NCBI RefSeq assembly: GCF_029784155.1
Contig: NC_073693.1
Location: 170,987,104-171,051,103, forward strand
DNA length: 64,000 nt
DNA from: Uranotaenia lowii
Lineage: Eukaryota; Arthropoda; Insecta; Diptera; Culicidae
Reading direction: 5' to 3'
The position numbers and the translations under genes are program-made. Of the stretch, positions 12,065-24,005 are shown in pieces. Numbering within the stretch: position 1 is the first letter of the stretch; each line of letters starts with the position of its first letter. A model generated the notes under the pieces. The model was not told the origin of the DNA. It made no database searches and saw only the letters and a list, made by a program, of their open reading frames with translations.

Positions 12065-13042
12065 TAAGGGAGAATGCGGATACTTGATCCCTGGTGATAC
12101 TTGATTCCTTAGCTATATCTCGAAACTGGGTCTTACAAATATCAATTGTTCTAGAAAAATGTGCCAAAATGAGCAAAATAACAATGCTTGTCGTTAAAAT
12201 TTTTTTAACAAAATAATTGTTTGAGTAATTGAACTTTGTTTGAAAAATTTCACAAAATGTAACTTGAAGATCTTTTCGCATCACTTTAAAATGTTTCTTA
12301 CATGGGAAAATTATGAAAAAATATTTGTTCCAATGTATCAATCGTTCGAGCGTAAAATGAACTTCATAATGCCATATTTTCAAAGCAATGGAAAACTCTC
12401 AACTTTTTTCAGAAAAAGTTTTCTAAAATGTTGATTATGGGTACAATTGATCCCCTAGAGTTGGGTACAATTGATCCCCCTACCAAACGGCATATTCTTC
12501 TTCTGAATTGATCGTTATGATAGTTGATTGCGAAATTTCCAATATTTATCCAAAAACTATTCTTTATCAAACAATTGTCTGAAGAAAAGAGCAAAAATAA
12601 TAAATTTTCTCTTAATTATAAAAAAAATAGCGCCTTTAAGTATGCAATGTTGTTAGCGTTGAGACAAAGTTATAGAATTTTCTTCTTATGTCTGCTATTA
12701 ATTGTGAAATGAGAACAAACATGACCAAAATAGTCAATTAACATTCTATCTTGGGGTTTTGTTTGATTTTTATACAAGGATTAGGGCTTCCTGAATAAAA
12801 GTTCAAGTCTCCTTCAATAGGGGATCAAGTCTTCCCTAACTTCAGAAAAATCGCAATTTTTTTACTCCCACGAAAATGCTTCTAGTTCATCAACGGGTTC
12901 AAGTATCGTTCTAATTTTTGGAGCATAGAAACTTGAAGCTACAAGCTGTCAGAAAATGTCAAAGACGGCGAGTTGCTAAATTTTTCCAAAAAGATATGGT
13001 GAAAATAAGAAAAGGGGATCAAGTATCTTCACTCTCCCCTAA
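12065..13042 (-). mobile_element. Copy B of the TA-flanked MITE
   Basis: Inverse orientation to copies A and C. Ends are TA then AGGGAGAATG on the left and ACTCTCCCCT plus A on the right. It keeps the internal motifs GATACTTGATCCC, GGGTACAATTGATCCCC and GGGGATCAAGTATC. About 0.98 kb. No transposase is encoded; frames inside follow the repeat, not a gene. Confidence 0.8.
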
Positions 13043-13950
13043 TGCAAAAAATTTGAATACTTTTGTTTGAACGATAGCTCTTTAAAAAAAATCGTGAAAA
13101 TGGAGTTTTTTTTACCCGTTAGACCCTACTCCCCCCCTTAAGACAAATTTGATAAATTAAATAAAAAATATCCTAAATTGTGATTTTTATTGAGGATTAA
13201 ACTGTGAATAGCTCCTCACACGATGATACAAACAACATGTTTTGTTCAGCAAAGCTTAAGTGCGCAAAAATCCGCATCTTTTGATGGCATTAGTATCAAA
13301 AATATTTAACGCTTGGTACATATTTTGGTCAGATGAATACAAAATTTTGGGACCAAAAATTTTTTTTTTTGGAAATAGCTTGCTTGTTTTACATTTTGAT
13401 ACAGTTTGGTTCGTTTTTCATTTCATACGTGTAGTATTAACCTCAAACAAAATTTAAAAAAATATAAAATATTTAAATTTTATGAAAATTTTTGGATCCA
13501 GAATTTATTTAAAATCAAATCTTTTGAAAGTGGACTTTTTTCAAAGATCGCGCTTGCGGAACCTCTAAACATGATTTTTTTTTAGTCGGCCCCATACAAA
13601 GGTTTGTTCTGCACATCCTTATCTACCATTTGGAGGGTGCTGGGGGCTCAGATTCTCAGAAGTTATGCAATTTTGGGATACCCTACTGTTCAATCTCGGT
13701 TCCATATGCTGGAATATAACTGCTTTGAGTCACGCGTTTGTTAATTTCAAAATTTCATCCATCCAAACATTAAATCTCATAAGATATCAGCTAGTCAATT
13801 TTTTTGTAGTATTTTTTACCCCTAAATTTATGCAGCATAATTATGCTTTTCTTTAACAATATTTTCTACAGGTAAAATGTAAAATTTGATTCGAACAAAA
13901 TCAAAAAATTAGTGCAATACGCTAACCTAACCTAACCTAACCTAACTAAG
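13043..13950. other. AT-rich DNA with one half of a dispersed repeat pair
   Basis: 13690-13860 is clearly similar to 21664-21850 (shared strings CACGCGTTTGT, TTTTTTTGTAGTATTTTTTACCCCTAAAT). This indicates an old interspersed repeat of unknown class. A short CTAAC/CCTAA run sits at 13926-13947. No gene seen. Confidence 0.5.
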
Positions 13951-14046
13951 TACAATAATCTACCCGAAGAATTAAAGATAATTAATAATAGGAATATTTT
14001 CAAGACCCAACTGATGCAACACTTTAAGAACTTATTAAACCAATAA
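13951..14046 (+). pseudogene. C-terminal tail of a non-LTR retrotransposon ORF
   Basis: A 31-codon frame ending at TAA carries YNNLPEELKIINNRNIF, the (F/Y)N.LP.E.K....IF pattern typical of the extreme C-terminus of CR1/jockey-type reverse transcriptase ORFs. AT-rich trailer follows. The rest of the element is absent. Confidence 0.5.
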
Positions 14047-14524
14047 ACAATGAATCACCAAACAAGCTTTGTTTTAAATTTGTATAGAATATTTGGTTTC
14101 AACTTGTTTGTCTGTAGTTTAGTTTAATTTGACCTTATTTTAATTTATTTTGTTTTAGTTTAATTTATTTTAAATTTTTTTTTAATTGTTAATACTCTTT
14201 AAGCTCTTCAATCGAGAAGTGGATCTCTTAAAAAGAAAACTTTTTTCCACTGAGATTCACTGTATTTGTTTACTTTTTATTACATTCTTCCGCGCTTAAA
14301 AGTTAGTATATATTGTGTTCTCAGCATGCGTAAATTTTGTGTTTTTGCTCGCCTTTTTTAAATTAAATTTAACCTGATTGCTGCCAGACATGCTAAGGGG
14401 GAGTGTGGCGGGCCAAAAAAAAACTATGGCTTCGACTGATGTTGTTCTTCATTTTTATGGTGGGAAACAAGCTTTTCTTACATATCTCAGGTAAAACTTC
14501 TACTCCAGATCGCATAACTATAGG
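14047..14524. other. AT-rich flank between the non-LTR tail and the BEL element
   Basis: Contains T- and A-rich stretches (possibly the 3' UTR of the preceding non-LTR relic) and, at about 14395-14420, GGGGGAGTGTGGCGGGCC, which looks like a purine-rich retroelement fragment. No gene seen. Confidence 0.35.
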
Positions 14525-14537
14525 CGTTTGTTAAGAA

Positions 14538-14598
14538 CGTCGACGACTACTATTGAAGCTACAACGGCGGAGTGGGGACAGGAAATTTGGCGTGTCGT
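14538..14598 (-). repeat. Inverted copy of an internal pol segment
   Basis: About 61 bp, the reverse complement of 15321-15381 with one mismatch. It is the 5' junction piece of the BEL element and explains why a CDS beginning here has an N-terminus unrelated to BEL pol. Confidence 0.9.
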
Positions 14599-14599
14599 T

Positions 14600-16946
14600 C
14601 TTCGATCCATTGGGATTGCTCGCAGCGTTCGTTCTACATGGGAAGATTCTACTCCAAGACGTTTGGCGCGCTGGAACTCAGTGGGATGAAGCCGTGGGAG
14701 ACCAAGAATACGAGAAATGGTTGCGCTGGATTGAAGGATTTCCACTCATTGATGATCTGCAGATCCCTCGATGCTACTTCAACAATGTCGACTACGACGA
14801 TGTACAACTTCACATCTTTGTGGATGCCAGCGAAGATGCTTGCGCTGCCGTTGGATACTTCCGTGTTCCAAATAATGCCGGGGGATACGCTTGTGCACTA
14901 GTTGCAGCGAAAACAAAAGTCGCTCCTTTGAAGCATTGGTCCATTCCACGCCTGGAGCTTCAAGCAGCCGTAATGGGTACCCGTTTGAGGAAATTCGTCG
15001 AAGAGGGGCACACTCTTTCCATAAAGCGATGCGTTCTGTGGTCAGACTCCAGTACTGTGTTGGCCTGGATACGCTCCGATCATCGGAGATATACACAATT
15101 CGTGGCATGCAGAGTAGGCGAAATCCTAACCAACTCCAGCATCTCGGAGTGGCGATGGATCCCATCGAAGCAAAACGTCGCCGACCTCGCCACCAAATGG
15201 GGACAAGGCCCACCACTGACATCTCATAACGCCTGGTTCTGTGGTCCAGCTTTCCTCAAAGAAGACGAGTACGAATGGCCACAACCAAGGAAGCCGAACG
15301 ACACCGAGGAGGAGTTGAAGACGACACGCCAAATTTCCTGTCCCCACTCCGCCGTTGTAGCTCCAATAGTAGTCGTCGACGCCAGTAGGTTTAGCAAATG
15401 GGAGCGAATACTACGAACTGTCGGATACGTGCATCGCTACATAAATCGCCGAGTCAAGTTAATCCCCGCTGAAGCAGAAGGAATCCATCTCAACCAAAAC
15501 GAATTGGTAGCAGCTGAAAACACGTTGTTCTGGATGGCACAACAACAATCGTATCCTGCTGAAACATCCCTACTTCAACGAAGTCGACCAGAGAATTCAA
15601 GCCGGCAGCATCGTCTCCCAAGACACAGTCAACTTCACCATATAAACTCCTTCTTAGATGAAAATTCCGTTCTCAGAGTAGATAGCCGAGTTGGAGCAGC
15701 CAGAAACGTCGCAATGACAGTCCGATATCCAGTTATTCTTCCTCCGTCTCACAGAATCACGGAACTGATCATCGACTTCTATCATCGAAAATTTCTACAT
15801 GCCAATTTTGAAACTGTGGTTAACGAACTTCGCCAGTCCTTCCACATATCGAAAATAAGAACTACAGTTAAGAAAATTATTCGTCAATGTCAGAACTGTA
15901 AGGTATACAAATGCAAACCCCAGGTACCAATGATGGGCCCACTGCCCGAGGCTCGTTTAGCCTCATTCGTACGACCATTCAGCTACGTTGGTCTAGATTT
16001 GTTTGGTCCGATCTTGGTAAAGAGAGGAAGGAGCTCGGTGAAACGATGGGTGGCTCTATTTACCTGCTTAACGATCAGAGCCGTCCACGTCGAAGTAGTC
16101 CACAGCCTCACAACAGAATCCTGCATTATGAGCATCCGGCGCTTTGTTGTTCGCCGAGGCGCACCACTGGAAATCCATTCGGACAACGGAACCAACTTCC
16201 GTGGGGCTGACAACATCCTTCAACAACAAATAGGCCAGTTTCAGGAAGATTTGGCAGCGACCTTTACCAACACTCACACCAAGTGGATTTTCATACCTCC
16301 AGGGACGCCGCACATGGGTGGAAGCTGGGAGCGTATGGTACGCTCAGTAAAAACGGCCATGGAAAAAAGCTTGTGCGTAGGACGGAAGCTCGACGACGAA
16401 GCCCTGAATACGTTCGTGGTGGAAGCTGAAGGTGTTGTCAACTCGCGTCCTTTGACGTACCTACCACTGGATAGCGAGGAAGCTGAATCACTGACACCGA
16501 ACCATTTCTTGCTTGGCAGCTCCAACGGCGTAAAACAACCGAGCAAGCAATTTGTGGATGGAGCTGTTGCTCTGAAGAACACCTGGAACCAAATAGAATC
16601 ACAGTTGGACATGTTCTGGCGTCGTTGGGTCCGGGAGTACTTACCCACATTGGCTCGTCGTACAAAGTGGTTCAACGAAGTCCAAGAGATTGGTGTGGGG
16701 AATCTAGTTGTGATCGTGAACGAATCTAAAAGAAATGGGTGGGTGCGAGGTCGGGTTCTGGATGTCTTCCCCGGCACTGACGGGAGAGTTCGTCATGCAA
16801 TAGTGCAAACAAACAAAGGGTTATCAAGGCAATCGGTCAGTAGATTAGCGGTGTTGAATGTTGAGCAAACTGGTGACTCTGAGCCAGATGCTGGCAATGG
16901 TCAGCGTCACGAGGGGGAGGATGTTAAGAACGGCAACACTGGATAA
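14600..16946 (+). pseudogene. BEL/Pao pol, C-terminal half (RNase H and integrase)
   Basis: The frame is open from 14553 to 16946 (797 codons), but only the part from about 14600 is pol. It opens with FFDPLGLL, the Pao-family motif after the RT. RNase H follows, with FVDAS (Asp about 91 of the 797-codon frame), PRLELQAA and LWSDSSTVLAW. An HHCC zinc region (HRKFLHAN..., CQNCK) precedes the DDE integrase: Asp 482 in GLDLFGP, Asp 544 in HSDNGTNF, Glu 593 in GSWERM. The C-terminus is the DUF5641-type domain (MFWRRWVREYLPTL). The stop falls inside the 3' LTR. RT core, protease and gag are absent, so it cannot act alone, but the retained part has no internal stop. Confidence 0.9.
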
Positions 16947-17610
16947 GTAAGGCGTCGCGGAGAAATGCAGTTCAGTGGCGAGTCATCTGACAGCTAATCC
17001 GACTCGGCGTATTTCTCTGTTTCTTTTCTTCACGTCATTCGGAACGGACCTGTTGTCGAGCATTACGAGTGAGAAATTACAGTAATTTCAATTTAAATAC
17101 TAAGTTTCTTGTGACACAATTGCGAAGATCTTAAAACTAATAGTACGGTTTGTTAGTACGGCAAAGTTCTGTTGAAACGGACAAGCTCAGGTACAAATTT
17201 ACTACTAAGACTAAACACAATTCCTAGCTAACCTAACCTAACTTAGTTGCAGGAAAATAACTAAAAACCGTCCAGTTTTAGATAAATTATCCACTATTTA
17301 AAATACTAAATTGTTTGCTACATAACAACGGAACTAGTTATACTAGGTATGAGTTGGTTTAAAACTTAATACTAAATTATTATAAAACCTAATTACATGT
17401 AGTTACAGCAAACAAACACACACAACAAACACACAATCATAGAAGTTGTTCGGGCGTGAAAGGTTAATTTGCGCACTGAATTTGTAAGTTCCTATCAATT
17501 TGTTAACATTAAATTTATAACAGTTCTAAAAAGCTAAATATATTTACAGCTTGAAGCTGTCTTACTGCTGTCAAGACCGAGCGTTTTTAATTTCACTTTC
17601 GCCCGCAACA
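16922..17610 (+). repeat. 3' LTR of the BEL/Pao element (689 bp)
   Basis: Begins TGTTAAGAACGGCAACA directly after the polypurine tract and ends CGCCCGCAACA, so it has the canonical TGTT...AACA ends, followed by the target duplication CGTT. Only 11 bp of the partner 5' LTR exist in the window. Confidence 0.8.
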
Positions 17611-17614
17611 CGTT

Positions 17615-19508
17615 ATAAGAAGAAAGTTAGAGTGGTTCCTAGTATTAACTGATTTTCTTAATCATCTTTTTAAATAAAATTCCCTCCAGTGTTTCCACAA
17701 TCATAAAATCTAATGATAAAGGATTCAAATGGATTCATAGATAGATTCATTATTTTCCAGATAATTCTATTCATTTCAGATAATTTGACCCTCTCAGACT
17801 GCTGACAGCATTTGTCAAGAGTCTTTTAAATTTTATGATTAGAAGATATTTTGTAAGCAATTTTTTTGTCTTAATGGCTCTGTAGCTAGTTTGAAATAAT
17901 TTTGAAAAACTATCAAAGTTTTCTGTGAGATTGTTAAGTTACCAGTTTAATTTAAAAATATTTAAAAAAAATAAGAGAAATATCACTTCTGAAATCATAA
18001 AACAATGCTGGATAGAGAAATTCAAGTTCTACGATGTATGGATACCTCTAAAATAATCAGATCAATACATTTTCAATGTTCATTTGTAAATTTTTAAACA
18101 ATTTAAAAAAAAAACCCGGAAAATGACTCATCATCTTCCGCTATTGTCGGTATACCCCCAGCAGCATTAATGTTGATCACGCAGTTTTTTTTTCCTAAGA
18201 TGTATGCCGTGTTTATGAGACACCGACTCTCGACGACTCCCGTTCAACATTCCAAATTCATATTGCATCCTCGTCTTTATTAGCATTACGTCTAATAAAC
18301 TGTGATGCATTTCCATCGTTTGACAGGCGGTTATTCCGGTCACGTCCGGGTTTTCTTCCGCCAACAATGAGCCAACCAAGGACACGTTCTGGACACCAGT
18401 CCTTAGTTTTTCCTCCGAACGCTCCCCCCACTTCATGTGGTTACACCCACTGACGAAAGACTGCATCGGATGCATTCGCGAATAGATCATGCTTTGTTTC
18501 CAGCATTCAATTCTTCTGGGAAGGCAAAAACTTCCACGCCTGATGGTGCAAATCGTTAAAGAGAGCTCTTCCTGGTGCATTTCCTTACATCCCAGAAGAA
18601 AAATAAAACTAGGTAAACAAGAGAGCATTCGAAACAGCAGTAGAATATTTAATTTTGTGCTGATTTAACCTGATATGCATCCGGAAGTTTAGATGTAACG
18701 GTGACTGTTTGTTGTTTTATGGAGGTTCACGTAAAACATTCCAAATATTGTTAATTGTTCGACTTTTGGGACAGAAATTTTTACAGCATTTTTGTTGTTG
18801 CAACTTTTGGTAACATTGATCGCATAATCTGGCATTGTTTAGGCCGTTTACATTCCGAAACTCGGAGCAAAGTTCTGCATTCAACGGAATAGGATGAATA
18901 AATAACTGCAATCATCCCTACAAAACGACGCTCCCATTCCAGCTTTTTATCCCTTTGCTGGTGCCAGCTAGATACATACAATTAAAACTTTTAAAACAAA
19001 CATTCAAAATGTGAGTGCGGGATGTACACAGACAGATCTCTCTGTATGTATGTGGAGCTCTGCTGCCGGCAATTAGAGGAAACGGAAGCTGTGTAGCTCT
19101 GTGGTTTTTCCTGATAGTTCTGTTTGCTTCCTTTCTCTTTTGCAAACTCCATCCTTTAGAAGTTCCACAAGCGCATTTTAACTATGAACATCGAAGTAAA
19201 AAAAAACATCGTAACTTGCAGAATCGAAATCTGAATCCTGATGGGGGTTGTTCTTTGGGCAATCCTTGGGTGGTCTTCCACATCGAAAACTTTCAGAGCA
19301 AATATGCATACATGGCGGTGTGAGTGTATGAATGTGTGTTTGACATTGCCTAAAGATATATGTATGTATGTATGTATTTGGTACATGTGTCCTGTGGTGC
19401 ATCGTACGCCTAACCAGCAGAATCAGAACTGTTTACCCTCGCGTTGAGCTTCGGCGCCTCGAGACGTTAGCGAAAGATAAAATTTGAATGTATTTCACTT
19501 GGTTGAAG
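17615..19508. other. No gene assigned; one 153-codon minus-strand frame
   Basis: AT-rich to about 18120, then about 1.3 kb of more balanced, complex sequence. A frame at 18167-18628 (-) starts at an ATG with a hydrophobic N-terminus (MLSCLPSFIFLLGCKEM) and has several Cys and Met, but no recognisable domain. TATG microsatellite-like repeats occur near 19363-19377. This could be intronic or regulatory DNA of the downstream KLF gene. Confidence 0.3.
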
Positions 19509-19516
19509 CTATAAAT

Positions 19517-21076
19517 TAGGGTGGTCTAACCGGTTTTATCGAAACCGGTAAAAACGGTAAAACCGTCCATTTTCCAATACCGGAAATACCGACTATTGAG
19601 ACGGTAAAAAACCGGTATTTCCGGTAAATTTATCATTATTCTTTTGAATTGAATTAAATTGACCCTGCTAAATGATTTTTTTAACCAAATATGTTTGAGT
19701 GCAAATATTCAAATTTTGTTCAATCTGCTTCAAAATCTAAGCTCAATAAACCTTACTGCGAGGTTTATGTGAGATTTGATTATTGCTAAAACTTGTCGAT
19801 GTAACTTTATGGATTAAAGCTATAGTGGCGTTCAAAAGAGCATTGACAAGTTGCCATTTCTCTCTTAGAAGATATTATTCATGAAACTTTACACATTTCA
19901 GTTCAGCTATCGAACTAACGCTCCACAACATTTAAAGACCGTTCAATTGTACAATGACTGAAGAAAAGATACAGCAGAAATTTAAGATTGCTTCACAATT
20001 ATCACTGTATTTTTCATTGAAAAACTGGAATTTGGTCAAAACATGCGAAAATGATTTATCAATAAACAGGCCAAGTTTATCAAAATCGTTCTAAGCGGTG
20101 CCGGGCTTTCACAAATTTAAAATTTATAACCAAAAATATTGAAAACTGATTAGAAACTTCCTACTTTGTTTAAAAACATTAAATGTTTCAACAGAGTCAG
20201 CAGTTAAACACATGTTCAAATGTTTGTAAGAAATTTAACTATCAATATTTTCAAGGTATTGATGGAACTCTGTTGTTTTTATTTTTAATGCTGTTGAAGC
20301 ATTTTCTTCCAGGCAAAGCAGTAACAAAGTTTTTATAAATTTACAACAGTATTATAATAAAAAACGTATGGATCAGATCCAAAGAACTATATTTATTGCT
20401 GAATTTTGACTGGATTTTGGATAGATTTTTATTCCTATTTGTTCGTTTTAATGTTAGAAAGGCAATCTGAATGCGATCACGACCTAAGTTGCGGGAAAAA
20501 CATTCCTATTTTGAACAACAAAAATCGGAAATTCTGAGAGTCAACCAGATACTTTGTCACAGAGTTTTGTGTTTTGCCTTAACAAATTAAGTATTTTTTT
20601 TACCGTAAAATCTTTTTGTATATCAACACATATATTTTGTACATCATTTTCATGAAAGACGTTTTAAAACTTTTACTAAATTTGTAAAATCTGTTCTTAA
20701 ATCTGAATACTGTATTATTTACAGAGTACAGGACAAAAATTCGTTGAAAATTATATGAAATTTGTATAATTTCTGCAACCTCACAGCGAAATTATAATAA
20801 TAAAATGACGATAATAAATATTATGATTATCATGAGGATGATGATTGATTTATGACTATGACAAAGGGATAATTGAAAACACAATACCATATTTTTCAAT
20901 CAAAAATCTTGCTAAATCTATTGCGTTATAAAGCATTTTATGCCATTACTCCTGCCATGAAACGAAACTTTTTCATTAATTCGATATGCTTTGAAAAATA
21001 CCGGTTTTATCGGTTTTACAAATTACAAATACCGAAATACCGGATTTGAAAAAAACCGGTAAATCCGACCACCCTA
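19517..21076. mobile_element. Non-autonomous hAT transposon with exact 8-bp TSD
   Basis: Termini TAGGGTGGTC at 19517-19526 and GACCACCCTA at 21067-21076 are perfect 10-bp TIRs. The flanks CTATAAAT (19509-19516 and 21077-21084) are identical, which is the hAT signature. Both subterminal regions are packed with ACCGGT / ACCGGTA motifs in both orientations, plausible transposase-binding sites. About 1.56 kb, without a transposase frame. Confidence 0.92.
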
Positions 21077-21084
21077 CTATAAAT

Positions 21085-22300
21085 CTCTAGTTTTCATTTA
21101 AAGACTTAAAAAACCTTAAATTCAATATACCATGTTTATTTTTAAAAGGGTCTCAACAAGTTTGTTATCGACTTGCTGACAATAAATGATAAATTAAAAT
21201 CGACATACCAATTGAACAAGTTCAAATCAAAAGCTGTCAGAAAAAACTTAAAAAACAACTTCAATCATAATCAACATTTCTCTGTACTAAGAGAACAAGG
21301 CATTTTAAGAGGGTTTAAATGAAACTTTGAGTTCCAATGGAATTCAAAACATTTTTGTAGGGTTTTGAAAAGGGAAGAACACGTTTACTTATTCATTCAC
21401 TTTTAATTTTCCTTTTTAACAATACGAAAGAACCGTTAAACGGGACATCATGAAACAGCGGGGTTGGATGCAACATTTGTATACAACAGCTCTGTTTTAA
21501 TTTAAACTTATTTCTGGTTCAATGATCCTGTACAAATACTGATGGTGTAAAAATATTTCGAGTTATCACCAAATTTTTTTCAATAAATATTTTTATAATT
21601 CAGTTACCTGTCCGGGGTAACATGCAACAAAATGCAAATCGAAGAGACACCTTGTAAATCTTGTTTCCATGTGCTGCAATATGATTTTTTTGCATCACGC
21701 GTTTGTCAACATTGAAATTTCATTCATCCAAACTTTTATTTTTATGATTTCAGCTAGTAGATTTTTTTGTAGTATTTTTTTACCCCTAAATGTATGCAGC
21801 ATTCTTATGTTCGAAAAAAATTGTTTCAACAGATCCAAAACTTACTGCAATTGGTGTTTCTATGCGTAATAGTTTTTATGGCAATTTATTAAAAACTTAA
21901 ATTAATATACGTTTTCATTAAATTTTTCATTAAAACTAAGTTTGTTGCAAGTTACCCCTTTTTCTAAATACTGTGAAAATCGTATGTTTTTTGAAAATTA
22001 AAAATAATTGAAGAAACCAATAATTTTTCTGACTACGTCAATTTGATGTCCCACTAACCTTAAAACTTTTGATGCATAAAGGGTATGAGTATCTGTGGAC
22101 GTGGGTTTGGAGAAGCCATTGTAGTTGAAGTGTTTCATGTTGCCCCAGTTGATGGTACCTGACGGAAGGTAAAAACTATACTACCGTTGAAATAACTTAA
22201 TCTAGAATTTACTTCATGAACATGGGTCAGTTGAAAGGCTCTAATAACATGAACACAATGAAAAACTGGTAATTAATTCTTCAAAATGTAAATTAAAAAA
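21085..22300. other. Intergenic/intronic DNA with half of a dispersed repeat pair
   Basis: 21664-21850 matches 13690-13860. Otherwise AT-rich without a gene. The strings GGGGTTGGATGCAAC (about 21462) and TGTTGCCCCAGTTG (about 22139) are loosely inverse and may be the ends of an old element, but I cannot pair them securely. Confidence 0.4.
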
Positions 22301-23286
22301 AGAAACACTTGAGACATAAAGTGGTATGAATAAAAAACAAGCAAAAGCATTATTAGCTTTTACTTGCTTGTTTGACCGGGAATTGGGATGGGTATTTACA
22401 CAAAACACTACACACCGTGACAACAAAACTCAGCCTTACAAAGGTAACTATTTGTTGCTCACTTCACATGACACAATATCTACTACTCACTATGACAACT
22501 TCTTCTTCTTCTTCTACTTGAGCTGCTTCACGGGCAGGCGGCGGCAACGCTATTCAAACCGTATGGAGCACATCTCTCAGATTTCCCCTTTTTGACAGAT
22601 TTAAGCTTTTTTCCTCAGATTTAAGCTTTCGTCTCCTATGCTCTCAAGGCAAAAAAAGCTTAAATCTGAGGAAAAAAGCTTAAAAACGAGATTCACGACC
22701 ACTTATTTAAAAGATGTTGGTCACACGATACATAGACAAATCGTGTAACGTTGCAGGAATCTGTTCACGGGCAGCTCGGGTTAAGGGCCAGTGACTTTGA
22801 CTAAATGCGCTCACTATGACAATAAAACTCATCCTTACAAAGGCTACTATTTGTTGCTCACTTCACATGACACAATGCTACACATTTACACATTACTCAA
22901 CCGATGTAAAATACCCTAATACGGCTTATTGACAAGCCAAGTTCTGATTGGCCAGGGTTTGACTAGTCAGAGATCAACCGGAGTTTAAATGAGACACATT
23001 CTTGATCCGCCCGGTGTATTGTGGTCTCCTCCCAGTCCTACCCATTCTATTCACATAGTTTTCCCCCGCGGTGAGAAATTTTGACTTCACCTGCCGCATG
23101 AAAAAAAGGGATTATTAGCTTTTACATTGCTCTTATTGAAAAACGGAAAAATTAAAAACTTTTGGTCAACGATGTATGGAAAAGTTCAAATTTACTTTAT
23201 ACATGTTCTCGAATAAAAAAAAAAACCTGCCATGCAGTCATAAAAATTTCATTACAAAACTGCTCGAAAACAGCAAAAGCAATTTC
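22300..23286. repeat. Local repeats: a hairpin and a direct repeat, unknown class
   Basis: A perfect or near-perfect inverted repeat lies at about 22601-22629 / 22653-22682 (arms TTAAGCTTTTTTCCTCAG...). 22397-22475 is repeated directly at about 22806-22880 (CTTACAAAGG.(A/T)ACTATTTGTTGCTC). The segment 22679-22735 resembles the reverse complement of about 49917-49977 (AAAGATGTTGGTCA.ACG). This suggests fragments of one dispersed, perhaps LTR-derived, family. No coding region recognised. Confidence 0.45.
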
Positions 23287-24005
23287 TAAGGGGCCGTCCA
23301 TAAATGATGTCTCACGTTAGGGGGGGAAAAGGGGTTTAGATTTTTGTGGAAATTTGTGACATGGGGGGAGGGGGGGGGGGGGGTCAGCTTGAACGTGACA
23401 TCACATATTGTTGCAAAATAAAGCCAAAACAATAACAAATAATTTTATCATAAATTCAATAAAATTATACTACGTAGACTTTGTGAGCATAAGAAAGTTT
23501 ACAAGAACACTTTCACCGTAACGCTCAGGAAAGTCCGCCCCAATAAAATTGTGGCTAAACGTGAACAGGAATGCTTGGCTATTCTAACCTTTGGAGAAGA
23601 TTTGGATTGCTAATTGATTGAAGAAGAGGAACTAGATTTGAATGGTTTCTCAGACATCGTCGCTGACGCTGCTCGACTTCTCCGGTCATTGATATGGAAA
23701 ATCATCAACATAATCTTTGGACTAATGATTGAAATGTGTTTTAAGCAATGATTGAAGGCTTGTCAAAAGTTGGTAACCTTTTTTCAATTCTTTGAATAAA
23801 ACTGATGAATTTTAAACAAAGATGCATTTGTAATCAAATTTCTAAAGAGTTGAAAATGTTAAGCCGGGGTGGGGGAGGGATGGTTGTTTTTGAAAACATG
23901 ACGTTATACAAAAAGGGGGGGGGGGGTGACGGAAGTTGTGACAATATGTGACAAGGGGGTCTATTTTTTCCATATTTTTCGTGATATCATTAATGGGCGG
24001 CCTTA
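23287..24005. mobile_element. TIR element with GGCCGTCC ends and poly-G tracts
   Basis: The left end TAAGGGGCCGTCCATAAATG and the reverse complement of the right end (TAAGGCCGCCCATTAATG) are similar, each followed by a TGA(T)GTC/ATATCAC-type motif. Internal G runs of 10 or more bases occur near 23366-23385 and 23911-23925. About 0.72 kb, non-coding. I recall GGGCCGTCCATAAAT-type ends as common in insect genomes, but I cannot name the superfamily. The right border touches the next element. Confidence 0.6.

Larger units (their letters stand above)
14525..17614 (+). mobile_element. BEL/Pao LTR retrotransposon, 5'-defective and rearranged
   Basis: The target duplication CGTT is at 14525-14528 and 17611-17614. 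The left end starts with the first 11 bases of the LTR (TGTTAAGAACG, 14529-14539). An inverted copy of an internal pol segment follows (14538-14598 is the reverse complement of 15321-15381, one mismatch), then the 3' half of pol, a polypurine tract (GAGGGGGAGGA, 16911-16921) and a full 3' LTR. Gag, protease and most of the RT are missing. The duplication around this odd structure indicates that the rearranged DNA was itself integrated, not rearranged afterwards. Confidence 0.85.

Noticed and set aside
11982..12594. Minus- and plus-strand frames of 61-133 codons, with counterparts near 5986, 32018, 32987 and 41402
   Set aside because: All fall inside the four MITE copies and vary with each copy's indels; repeat-derived.
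13919..13950. Telomere-like CCTAA repeat
   Set aside because: Only about five copies, next to a retroelement tail, and Diptera do not use TTAGG telomeres; coincidental short repeat.
14518..16777. Many frames overlapping BEL pol in other frames
   Set aside because: Shadows of the pol reading frame.
18167..18628. 153-codon minus-strand frame as a gene
   Set aside because: It starts with ATG and is fairly long, but has no domain, splice or poly(A) context; kept only as a note in the regional entry.
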